Source of the DNA: Selaginella moellendorffii
Lineage: Eukaryota; Streptophyta; Lycopodiopsida; Selaginellales; Selaginellaceae
Assembly: GCF_000143415.4 (NCBI RefSeq)
Contig: NW_003314296.1
Location: forward strand, 62,001-126,000
Direction: 5' to 3'
Length of the DNA stretch: 64,000 nucleotides
The notes under the pieces are model-generated. The model saw only the letters and a program-made list of their open reading frames with translations, was not told the origin of the DNA and searched no databases. Shown here one piece after another: positions 43,324 through 64,000 of the stretch. The translations under genes and the position numbers were made by a program. Within the stretch, counting starts at the first letter, position 1. The number at the start of each line of letters is the position of its first letter.

Positions 43324-45469
43324 CTAAGCTAATGTTTGGACTTGGTCGGACGTTCTTAGCCAGAGATGCCGACCAAGCAATGCGCTCTCTCTCATGGACA
43401 TATAAGCGGCGTTTAACCTGTAACACCATCCGAAAAACGAAGAATTTAAACACCATTTCTCCATCAAGAAAGAATTTCTCAAACCTGTCAATGTCTGGAG
43501 GAGCAAGTGGATCGAAAATCTCGTCATACTGGCCATCGATCTGAGAAGAAATCGCTGCAAAGTTACATAAGCTCAAGCGAAGAACACGAACTACCTGGTG
43601 ATATGGTGTGTAATAGGCGCTGTAGCCCTCTTGTCCAGGAGTGTAAGCGTATCCTTCGTATCCTTGGTAGCCATAGTAGGAATTCCATTGTGTTTGTGCT
43701 GCGTCTCCCCAAGGTGACGTTGGAGCCTGCTGCTTATAATATATAGAGACTTAGACTATGATCGAAGCTCAAGAAAAACTTATACCTGCTTAGTGGATGT
43801 TGGGCTTCGTCCCCATGAGAGTCGTATCGCTTGCTGACCGATTACAGTACCATGAAGCCGCTGTAATGCATCTTCAGCAGAGTTTCTACGTGAAAGAAGA
43901 GGATCAGATGCTAGAACAAAGGTGAGCTTGTTACCTCTGAGCGTATTGAACAAACGCACAGCCTTTACCAGGAGGTATCTTGACAGACACGAGCTCTCCA
44001 ATCTGAGAAAACGTTTGCTTCACTTCCTCTTCAGTGATATTGAGATCAAGGCCACCAACGAAGATCTGCCGAATGCACCAGAAAGTTGGTCCAGAAAACT
44101 GAAAAGTAAATAAACTCACCGTTGTGTTTGTGGGATCGCTATCTGGAGGTAGGACTTGGGATTGAATGGATAACGAAGGAGGCGGAGTAATACTGTAAGG
44201 CATTGTTTGATACGTTGGTGTAGTCGTCGTAGTCGCTGCTGCGAGGCAAAATAAGATTTAGAACAACATACAATCAAAGAATCCAGAATCCAGTGATGAT
44301 GAAACCAGATATAAATATGAAAAATGAAGGAACAAATCGACACACTACCACCTTAAAACCACTGATCATGGAAGAGCCGTGTCCGATGAAACACCGAAAT
44401 TGAAAAAGCCACCACTGACGCACCTAGAACAGACTAAGCTAAGGTTCGTGAGCAAGATACATCAGTCAAAACCAGAAAAGAAAAAGAAAGAGAAAACTGG
44501 AAAGAGCATGCGTAGTTTACCATGAAGCTGTTACCTTTGAACGGTGATGCGATCGTTGGCTGCGGGACAATCGTAGCAGCAGTAACAGTAGTGAGACCAG
44601 CAGCCATAGCTTTCTTGGGAGTCGCGGCACTTATACGCATCGGCCGACTCGAGCAGTAAACTCCATTCATCTCGGACATGGCACGAGCTCGCTCGTTCTC
44701 GTCGGCAAATCTCACGAAGCCGTATCCTTTGGAGCGGCCTGTGACTGCATCAATGACCACCTTTGCTCCTCTCACTGATGGAAACCGGGTCCGGAAGGTT
44801 TCGTGGAGCATGTAGTCCGTAACATCGGGTGCCAGGTCTCCCACAAAGATGGAGAGCTCGGGACCTCCATCCATGCGTTTCTCGCCCATGCCAAACGAGG
44901 CCCAGTTCAAGCGAAAAGCTTGCTCGGTTTGTGGCATCTGTGTTCCGTTGTAAGCCAGAAGAACTCGCTCGGCAGCCGGGTGAGAGTTGAACTCGATGAA
45001 TCCGTATCCTTCGGGATAACCAGTTTGCTTGTTGCGTATAACTTTAGCTGATAAAACCTGTAGAGAAGATCAGCTCACTAGAACTTCCAGGATTCACGAA
45101 TTCATAGAAAAAAATAAAAAATCTAGGACGAGCATACAAAACTCACAGCAATTTTTTGAAGCAGATCAGCTCACTAGCACTTACAGGATTCACGAATCCA
45201 TAGAAGAAAACTCTCATACAGCAAATTTTTGAAGTAGAAAAGAAGATCAGCTTACTCGAAAGCAAGAACCCGAAGAGCATTCATAGAAGGACGAAAGAAG
45301 AAAATCTTACCTCTCCGGTGTGTGCGAAGAGATTGCGGAGGTAATTTTCGTCCATCCAGTACTGGAGATCGCCAATCCACAGCGTTCTCACCTCCTCCAG
45401 CGTCATGGGATGATGATGGCTGCCAAATTGCTGCTGCCATTGCTGCTGCTGCGCCTCGGCCGCTGCCAT
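43324..45469 (-). CDS. RBP47: RBP45/RBP47-like RNA-binding protein, about 438 aa, 8 exons
   Basis: Triple-RRM protein of the RBP45/47 family, which binds poly(U)/poly(A) RNA in nucleus and stress granules. Exons on the minus strand are 45469-45311, 45057-44535, 44238-44120, 44065-43935, 43885-43786, 43729-43595, 43541-43486 and 43417-43324. All are GT-AG and the total is in frame. The N-terminus is Gln-rich (AAAEAQQQQWQQQ). RRM1 begins RTLWIGDLQYWMDE, RRM2 has LSIFVGDLAPDVTD and SKGYGFVRF, and RRM3 has IFVGGLDLNITEEEV and GCAFVQY. A Tyr/Gly-rich segment follows (YYGYQGYEGYAY). The C-terminus LGRHLWLRTS is characteristic of the family. Confidence 0.92.
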
Positions 45470-45599
45470 AGCCGCGCCCTGGACTCGAAGAACACTCTCC
45501 AAAATAAATGCCCTAAATAACCAACAAAAAGGAAGCAAACCAAGCAAGTAGTCTATGCTAGAAAACTCCAACTTGGCTCGCAACATTGCCTAGCGTCCT

Positions 45600-46151
45600 G
45601 CCTTTCTCACAAGCCATGCCCATCCTCGCCATGGTCGATCGCAGACACGATTACTCTTCGACAAATTTGCAGCTCTTCCTTGCGATTTTCGTCATCCAGA
45701 TGTTTTCCAGATGATTACGACTCCAGATATTTGACAGCTTCGCCAAAAAACGTTCATATTTCCCCAGACTTTAAGAGTTAGGCAAATGCCCTTTCAAGGG
45801 ATCTGGAGAAACTAAAAATTTTGATTGATGGAATGCCCACCAAGAACAGTACTGTTACTAAACAACTTTCACTGTGTACGCTGGAGCTAGAACTATTGAT
45901 CAACTTATGAAAACGTTTAAGATCATGCCAAAGAGGTATCAAATCTATTGGACAGTTCTTCTCAAAGAGCAGGCGAAAAATCGGTGTTTGATTCTTATTC
46001 TGGATTGAAAGAATCCATCCTTCTTACAAGAAATCCAAGCAACCAACGAAAGAATCCAAGCAACCATCCAAGAAAAAGAAGAGAAGATCCAAAGGATCGC
46101 TGCCATGGCTTTTAGATTGGAGCCACTAAAACTCATTTGATCGGAGAATGC
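45600..46151. other. Divergent promoter region between RBP47 and PPR genes
   Basis: About 550 bp between two divergently transcribed genes, holding both 5' leaders. No distinct motif recognised. Confidence 0.5.
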
Positions 46152-47741
46152 ATGGTCAAGAGCAAGATCCAGACCCAGAAATGGAGGAGAGCACCAAAGA
46201 TCGATCACAATCTCTGCGCAGATCTCCTTCGCCAGTGCGGCAATTCGAAGTCGCTGGATCGAGGGAAGCAGCTCCACGCGCTGGCCGCGAGCGATGGATC
46301 TGACCAATCAACATTCCTCGGCAATGCTCTGATCCAAATGTATGGGAGCTGCGGGAGCCCTGGCGACGCTCGATCGGTCTTTGACAACCTCCGTGATCGC
46401 AACGTCTTCTCATGGAACATCCTGATCGCGGCATATACCCGGAATGGGCGTCTCGCCGATGCGAATCTTTTGTTTCGCACGGCGCCCAAGAGAGACGTCG
46501 TGACCTGGAATGAGATGCTCACTGCCTTCTCGCAAAGTGGCGATTGCGAGAGCTCTAGGGTTTTGTTCGCTCGAATGCCACGGCATGATGTGGTGTCATG
46601 GAACGCGATGCTCGCGGCATTTGCCCAGAGCGGGCAAATCGAACGCGCGAAAGCGAGCTTTGCTTCCATGCCCGAGAGGAATGTCGTGTCCTGGAACGCG
46701 ATCGTCGCGGCCTATGCCCAGAACGCGCTCGATACCGCCGAGCTCCAGGTCCTGGAGAGGATGGAAGAGGAGAAGATCGAGCCCAACGCGATTACCTTTG
46801 CCGGAGCGCTGGACACCTGCGGCGATCTGGAATCCGGGAGGAAAATCCACGCCAAGATCGTGGAGCTCGGATGCGAGCAGGAGATCGCGGTCGCGACGTG
46901 CCTGGTGAGAATGTATGGGCGATTTGGTCGCGCGGAGGAGGCGGGCAAGATCTTCCTCGCGAGCTCGAGCTCCAGGGCGCCGGATTTGATCCTGGTCACG
47001 GCGATGGTGGCCGCGCACGCGCAGAGCGGGCAGAACAAGGATGCGCTGGAGCTCTTCGCGAGGATGGATCTGGATGGCGTGCAGCCGGATTGCAAGGCGC
47101 TCTCGGCGATCGTGGATGCGTGCTCGTCGAGCGCTGAGTGGAAGATCATCCATCGAAATATGCTGGAGGCCGGGATTGTGCCCGATCTAGCGCTGGGGAC
47201 GGCGCTCATCAATCTCTACGGGAAATCCGGTGGAATCGAGGAGGCGAGGGCGGTGTTCTTGGCCATGGAGGAGAGGAACGAGGTCTCCTGGACGGCTATG
47301 GTGGCAGCATTTGCCCAGACTGGGCACACGGCCGAGGCGCTAGGGTTCTTCCTGGCGATGAACGTCGAGGGAATCTATCCCGACGCGATCACATTCGTGA
47401 GCGTGCTGAGCGCTTGCAGCCATGGCGGCAAGAAATCGCTGGCCCGGGACTACTTCCTCGCCCTCCAGATCGATTATGGGTATTTGCCAGGATTGAGCCA
47501 TTTCGCGTGCTTGGTGGATGCCCTGGGACGATCCGGGGAGCTGGAGAATGCCGAGGCGCTGATGCGAGTGATGCCGTTCGTGCCGGATGGATTGGCTTGG
47601 ATCACGCTCGTCGGCGCTTGCGCTGTTCATGGCGATTGGCACAGGGCCGTGGCTGCTGGCGTCGATTCTGTGACGCTCAATTCCGAGAGCTCGGCGCCAT
47701 ATGTGCTGCTCTACAACATTCTAGGGTTCTTGGAACCCTAG
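46152..47741 (+). CDS. PLS-type PPR protein without DYW domain, 529 aa, intronless
   Basis: Organellar RNA-binding protein. The ATG at 46152 (MVKSKIQTQKWRRAPK) was chosen over an upstream in-frame TTG; the basic start suits organelle import. Repeats alternate between P, L and short S types. A row of four short repeats reads DVVTWNEMLTAFSQSG, DVVSWNAMLAAFAQSG and NVVSWNAIVAAYAQN. An E-like end follows (FVPDGLAWITLVGACAVHG) and the protein stops soon after, so no deaminase domain is present. It may need a partner for editing or act otherwise. The stop is 60 bp before the ATG of the next gene on the same strand. Codon use is GC-rich and continuous. Confidence 0.9.
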   Translation: MVKSKIQTQKWRRAPKIDHNLCADLLRQCGNSKSLDRGKQLHALAASDGSDQSTFLGNALIQMYGSCGSPGDARSVFDNLRDRNVFSWNILIAAYTRNGRLADANLLFRTAPKRDVVTWNEMLTAFSQSGDCESSRVLFARMPRHDVVSWNAMLAAFAQSGQIERAKASFASMPERNVVSWNAIVAAYAQNALDTAELQVLERMEEEKIEPNAITFAGALDTCGDLESGRKIHAKIVELGCEQEIAVATCLVRMYGRFGRAEEAGKIFLASSSSRAPDLILVTAMVAAHAQSGQNKDALELFARMDLDGVQPDCKALSAIVDACSSSAEWKIIHRNMLEAGIVPDLALGTALINLYGKSGGIEEARAVFLAMEERNEVSWTAMVAAFAQTGHTAEALGFFLAMNVEGIYPDAITFVSVLSACSHGGKKSLARDYFLALQIDYGYLPGLSHFACLVDALGRSGELENAEALMRVMPFVPDGLAWITLVGACAVHGDWHRAVAAGVDSVTLNSESSAPYVLLYNILGFLEP

Positions 47742-47800
47742 CAACGCGAGCTCCTCTCCTCCTCCCTGCAAAGGAGGAGCGGCTTGGAGCGTGGATCTAG

Positions 47801-59144
<11,344 letters not shown>

Positions 59145-59210
59145 CTCATCACTCTGTGTTAGAAGAGATTTTTGAACTCCACAAGAGCTTCAATATATTT
59201 ATAAATAATA

Positions 59211-59470
59211 TTTTGGTTTGCTTAAGCAAACCTGTGGATTATAGTGGATATACGTAAAATATGTTTGAATATTTTAGAATATTTTATTATTTAATGGTTG
59301 TTATTCATTTAGATTAATTTTGTATTTATATTTATAAATATGTTTGTAATTTATAAACTTTTCTAACACTTCTTAGTATATTCTAGTTTATTCTACCATC
59401 TGATGTATAAATTACAAACATATTTATAATTATAAATAATTAAATTAATTAATTAATAACTATTAAACAA
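59211..59470. repeat. AT-rich dispersed repeat, copy B
   Basis: Same block order as 34671-34930, from TTTTGGTTTGCTTAA through GGTTGTTATTCATTTAG to TTATAAAC-type blocks, with scattered substitutions and a short insertion after the start. It begins about 65 bp after the BEACH gene stop, so it lies in or near that gene's 3' UTR. Confidence 0.65.
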
Positions 59471-59539
59471 AACAAACATTTTGTGTACCAATTATTACTA
59501 TAATATTATGAATGCATGGAATAAGGAAAAAAAATACAA

Positions 59540-60850
59540 ATATGTGCATATCCATTAGCCTAAAAACACTAGATTATATATAAAAGTGAGTGGTCCAGAT
59601 TGAAATAAACAAAATGGCTATCAAAATCCCACTACACTAATATTAGTATACAACATTATAGCTATACACTTATATCCCCTCCTCTCGGAAGGATATAGGG
59701 CAATCAGAATTCCCTAGTACATAAGCCAAGATCTAAAGGAACATTAGAAGGAGGCATTAGTGGATTTGTAGGTGGTGTTAATTATTCTTGATCTCTTTAT
59801 ATGAATCATTTCAACTATTGTACATGCACAATTTCAAAAGGATCGGCTTGTTAAACATTATATTAAACATTATAAATTTGTAGTCCAACTTGCCCCAACA
59901 CTTAATACAATCCCTTCCACAAAGCAAAGAACCCCTTAAACAAACTATGTATTATAAGATTGAGAAAATAGATTAACACTAAGTTGTTCATTTTGTACTT
60001 TGCAAGTGGACAATATTCGGAGTTATAGTGCCATTATTATCCCACTTATATACAACCTAATAGAAGACACTAATCTGGAAAATGCCAACAATATTAATAT
60101 GTATAACCAATCTCATCATGCACTCAGTAAAGGACATTAAGGCCACAACCATATCTTCACTCTTATCCTTGAACACAGTAAGAGTAGCATCAATTTCCAT
60201 CGGAATATGACAATCTCCCATAAGAAATGGAGTTGAAGGACATGTAACAAGAAATGGAAGAGGTGATATCTCATAATATTATACTAATCGAAGAGTATTG
60301 TCAAAGGTGGTTGGAGCAAGTGCATGCATAAATCCCACAAGATGTTAATAAAGTGCTAGCCACAACATTCCTAATTTGATTCGTTTAGATCATCACTAAC
60401 TCAGTTGGCCCCTGATGAAAACAATACAATTATTGAAAGGCATTATCACAATTGTCAACATATCCAAATGCGTGAAGACTTCCAAGAGAACATTCTAATT
60501 CACATGAGTGGGTACACTTAAATTATTATACTATTGTAATAACATCCCTTTGAGGCATATAGGAAACTCATGTAAACACCAAGCATCATCCCAAGAATGA
60601 TAGATAATAATCACTATAAAGTGATTGAATCAATAATACACATCATCCCTAAGATTTTTATTGAAGAACTCTAGCCGAACATGAGAATTGAAATAAAAAA
60701 CAAAAGGAACTGTACCATGTGTTGTGAATGTTACCATCAACTAAGTCTAATTATTCAACTATACCACACAGCATTAAACAATTGCACCAACTTATTATTA
60801 TAGTTGTATAAGAGAAAAATTATTTAATATTTATGAAGTCAAAATGTATG
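59540..60850 (-). mobile_element. Degenerate LTR-retroelement remnant (copy 2)
   Basis: The LTR-like stretch 59590-59660 (AGTGGTCCAGATTGAAAT, ATCAAAATCCCACTACAC) and the gag-like region 60180-60780 correspond to 1265-1330 and 270-930. Here gag frames are fully broken and the LTR-like part lies on the left. No pol is present. Confidence 0.55.
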
Positions 60851-61479
60851 TGTATATTAATATTAATGGTTATTTCCAAGGGGTTATTTCCATGGTTGAG
60901 GGTGAGGAAAAGGTATTAATAATGTTGTAGGGTACACTGATGAGTTTTCCTAATTGCACATGAATCCCCTGTGAAATTGGAAACTGGAGGTTATCCAGAG
61001 GTTTTACCACTGACAGCTGATGGTGATGATGATGATAGTCAAAGCAAGGTGCAATGCTTGATGTTTTGACTACTGAAATGATGTGAATAATTGCATAAAT
61101 CACAGGTTGAACTGAAACAACCAATCATTGGATTCCAATCATTTGATAGAAGCCAAAGGCAATGCAGCATGGGCTCAAGATCTCTATCAAGCATCTACAA
61201 ACAGCTAGAAGTACCTCTTGGAGAATCTAAAAGATGGCAAACCTGTAGGACGAGTTTATTTGGAGGTGATGTTTTTGGGGTTATTTTTAAGTTAGAGATG
61301 GTTATAGGTTTGGGAAGGAGCGATATGGTTCTGTTGTCACCCACCCAGTCACCCACACGCAGTCACTTGCGACGACACCTTACTTCCATCTCTTGTGAAA
61401 TAACATACTTCAATCTCTTAAAAGAATGAAAGAGTATTAAAGTTGACATTACATTTAGTTGAGATGTTGAGCAAACCAA
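60851..61479. other. Non-coding sequence
   Basis: A GATGATGATGATAG microsatellite lies near 61021. No protein or RNA gene recognised. Confidence 0.45.
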
Positions 61480-62270
61480 AGGTCGTGCTCAGGAAGGATA
61501 CCCCGCTCCAGGCGGCCAGATATTCCGGGAATTGAGTAGCACAGGGTAAACTATAGTGTTTATCGGTCCTGCCCACTCAAAATCTATTGCTTTAACCGTG
61601 TTCGTTCTGAAGCCAATAGCATAATATTCGGGAGCCTCAGATCACTGTGAACAAATCCTGTGTTGTAACATAGTCTCACAATCTTCTTAATCTGAAGAAG
61701 TTTTTTCCCTACCCCTGCTGTGATATTTAACAAAGGTATCACCCAAGATGTTCCATTAATACGAACTTCCAGCTTCACTGAGGTCTAGTAAAGCAGGGGC
61801 AGCTCCAACCTTGCACCACGCCTTATGAGTGTCATAGTTACGACAATACTTCGCCACAAAATTCCTCTGACCATCATTACAAAGGAAAACTGTCCAGTTC
61901 CACGAAGTCTAAAAGGGACACCTCGAACTTCTTTTTCTTCAAAATTGGTGCCGCTTCTTCCAGGATTTTTACCTGTTGACCGTAAAGAACAACTGAGCAC
62001 AACGGCTCACACCAGACTTCATCATTCTCTTCGTCGTAGAAGTACGTGGAAACCGCGATCATGATCAGGAGACCATGCATAGCAAGCGCTACTCTGTGCT
62101 TCCTCAATTCTCTGCGAGTGTAATTATTCCCCTGGAGACATGGATCTCCCGATCTGCCAAATTGAGCTTTGAGCTCAATAATGCCTGCTACCGTCAGTTT
62201 GGACTTTACCTTCAGAACATGTCGCCGAGATGGGAACTTGGTAGTTCTCTAACCAATCATTAATTTGTTG
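61480..62270 (-). pseudogene. Protein-kinase-like gene remnant
   Basis: On the minus strand GFVHSDLRLPNIML (about 61660) resembles a kinase catalytic loop, and VKAIDFEWAGP (about 61590) resembles the DFG region, followed by WPPGAGYPS. This pairing occurs in divergent kinase-like families of fungi, oomycetes and some plants. Upstream, IIELKAQFGRSGDPCLQGNN and DEENDEVWCEPLCSVVLYG (about 62160-61990) belong to the same frame family. Breaks between blocks leave no usable full frame. No N-lobe lysine or glycine loop was identified, so activity is not claimed. Confidence 0.45.
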
Positions 62271-64000
62271 ACAAGCCGCAGCATGCTGAGTAACGAATTC
62301 TATGCTGTTCAGGCAGGCACTGAACCTGGAGACAAACTGGAGATCCTCCTACACAATTGACGCATTTTTTAGTTTGCCACCAGCTGCACGAACTCTTCCT
62401 GGAGCAAGATCAGAGGAAAGGGAGGATCATGGCCATAAGGTCGGTAACACCTGTAGACAGGCCGGTCATCCTGATACTGGGTTGAAAAGCTCGTGCCTGC
62501 TGGAGGTCTTCTAGTTTCTCTTGTGTTTTATCTTTCTCTGCTCTCAAGTTTGAGAGAGAGCCGCGCTTGACGTAAGTGTAGAGCGTGAAGGTAGACTTTG
62601 ATACATCCTTGTTGCTGGTCACTGCAAGTCTTCAATACCAGAAACTTGTCCCAGGGACGAAGGCGTCCAAATGGCCCTAGAGTCCTGATGAGTAAACCAT
62701 ATCAGGCTTTGTCTATGACGAACAAAATCTTGAGCTTTAGGCCCTTGAGATCTTCATTGGACTTTCCCACTAGTGGCGGCAACTCTTCCCCTTCGTCCCA
62801 AACGTTGGATTCTTTTCCATGTAGCTCATTCTTTTCTTTTGAGACAGCTTATGTGGCTTGTGTTTCCGACTATTGATATTGTCCAAGCACTAGACTCCCG
62901 ACCATACTATGCTAGATAAGCAATGGCCCGGAAGTGACAGCTCTGTCATAGAAGAATTGGCAATGGCGGAGGAAGGGGCCTCACACTTCGACATTTCCAC
63001 ACATTGTCTAAATCACTCACAGTTTGACGGGAATGCTTCCTTCAAAGTCAAATTTACAAGGGGCGTGCCCAGCCGTGGCTCACCACCATCCTCCTGCACA
63101 TAAGGTCGCCTTTTCATTACAACTATTACTCAGAGATCAGTGCTTCTCATCTCTTCATTTGAATAGAATGTAAATGCATTACTGTACACTAAATAATGGC
63201 TAACTAACATCGTTGTCAAAATGTTTCCACTTTTTTTTCTTGATCAGAATGGAAGTTTTATTAGAATGGATAGCAAGATATTGAATATGTAAATCCTACA
63301 TATCTCAGTTCCTACTTGCAAAGTTCATAAAAACCTTGAAACTTGCGTGCTTTTTTGGTACAGATCTGCAAATCCAGCAAGAACCAAAACCTTGAAAATC
63401 TAACTGAGTTAATAAGCGTTTGACTTAAGCTCAACTCAACTTCTTGAAACAAATGCCCAACCAGGAAAGTGTTTTTATAACTAACATGGTATGGCAAACT
63501 GCAACTGGATCAAGACGAAGACATGATATTACAAAGTTCAATGATTCGATAGCAAATTATAGAACAACATGTTCTTTAGTTTGTGATATGTATAAGATTT
63601 GATATGACATTTACAAATGTGACGTTTTAAAAATGTTTTCCTAGTTTTCTCATTTTGGTCTAGTGCAGTCGTTGTTCTTGCTACACTTGAGAAGAGGAGG
63701 TGAGCTAGGTCTGGTGAGTGGTGCTTCTACTTGCTTTGTGAGTGGCACTTCTATTAGCTGTGAGTTTAGGTGAGTGGGTTGGTGTGAGAAGTGCTTCCAC
63801 TTGCTGTGGTTTATGCGTGAGTTTGTTCAAGCAGCAGTTCTTCTTGCAATTTAGTTTGCTCGCACTTTCTCTTACTAGTGCTTCCTATTGTTATCACTTC
63901 TACTGCACTTATAAGGATTTTTCATATTTCCATTCCTTTAATCTCATGTGTGGCTTTGATATCTCAAATGGCAGGGGTCCAAGATGGCATGAGAGCTCAT
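62271..64000. other. Unassigned sequence at window end
   Basis: Open frames are short and unrecognised, although some fragments may continue the kinase-like remnant up to about 62620. From 63670 to 63850 there are imperfect repeats of GTGAGTGG and GTGCTTCTACTTGCT. Confidence 0.45.

Noticed and set aside
43490-43576. Alternative C-terminus of the RBP47 gene through FEKFFLDGEMVFKF
   Set aside because: Splicing at ACAG|GTTTGAG to GTTACAG|G gives LNAAYMSMRESALLGRHLWL, the expected family end.

Overview
The window looks like nuclear DNA of a lycophyte, most likely Selaginella. The evidence is plant gene families (R2R3-MYB, CYP78A, RBP45/47, BEACH/WD40, many PPR genes), very short GT-AG introns of about 50-80 nt, a eukaryotic tRNA-Phe, and degenerate Ty3/gypsy and Ty1/copia retroelements. 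Species assignment is inference. Coordinates of spliced exons were read by eye and may be off by one base.

Layout. 1-3064: degraded retroelement sequence and a minisatellite. 3065-14250: a compound Ty3/gypsy chromovirus insertion, bounded by one 5-bp target-site duplication (ACGTG). It contains LTR1, gag, RT-deleted pol, LTR2, an inverted pol/gag block with a 1,583-bp internal tandem duplication, a forward gag scrap, and a truncated LTR3. 15231-16583 (-): tRNA-dihydrouridine synthase, 5 exons. 19170-20723 (+): R2R3-MYB. 22669-22928 (-): a small unidentified two-exon reading frame. 24.7-26.8 kb: broken copia element. 26966-29212 (-): P-class PPR. 30084-30425 (+): secreted cysteine-rich peptide. 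30.5-31.5 kb (-): S28 peptidase pseudogene. 32101-34415 (-): OMP85-type chloroplast outer-envelope protein. 34578-34650: tRNA-Phe(GAA). 35581-37217 (+): CYP78A-like P450. 37.3-42.8 kb: three related PPR loci, of which only the middle one (DYW class, ending NFW) is intact. 43324-45469 (-): RBP45/47 RNA-binding protein, 8 exons. 46152-47741 (+): PLS-type PPR. 47801-59144 (+): large SPIRRIG/LvsA-like BEACH-WD40 gene. 59.2-64 kb: repeats and a kinase-like remnant.

The most striking signal is in the chromovirus. No tRNA primer site follows LTR1. Instead 3433-3447 is perfectly complementary over 15 nt to 3326-3340 inside LTR1, about 30 bp downstream of the LTR TATA box, where the transcript should start. 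That is the layout of Tf1/sushi-type self-primed reverse transcription. The same element has gag and pol in overlapping frames (-1) with a canonical G GGA AAC slippery heptamer, conserved in both copies present. The compound structure, with inverted, tandemly duplicated and microhomology-joined pieces inside one target-site duplication, suggests template switching during reverse transcription before integration.

The host genes are ordinary single-copy housekeeping or developmental genes (tRNA modification, transcription, RNA binding, envelope biogenesis, membrane trafficking) plus organelle RNA-processing PPR genes. They form no operon-like unit.
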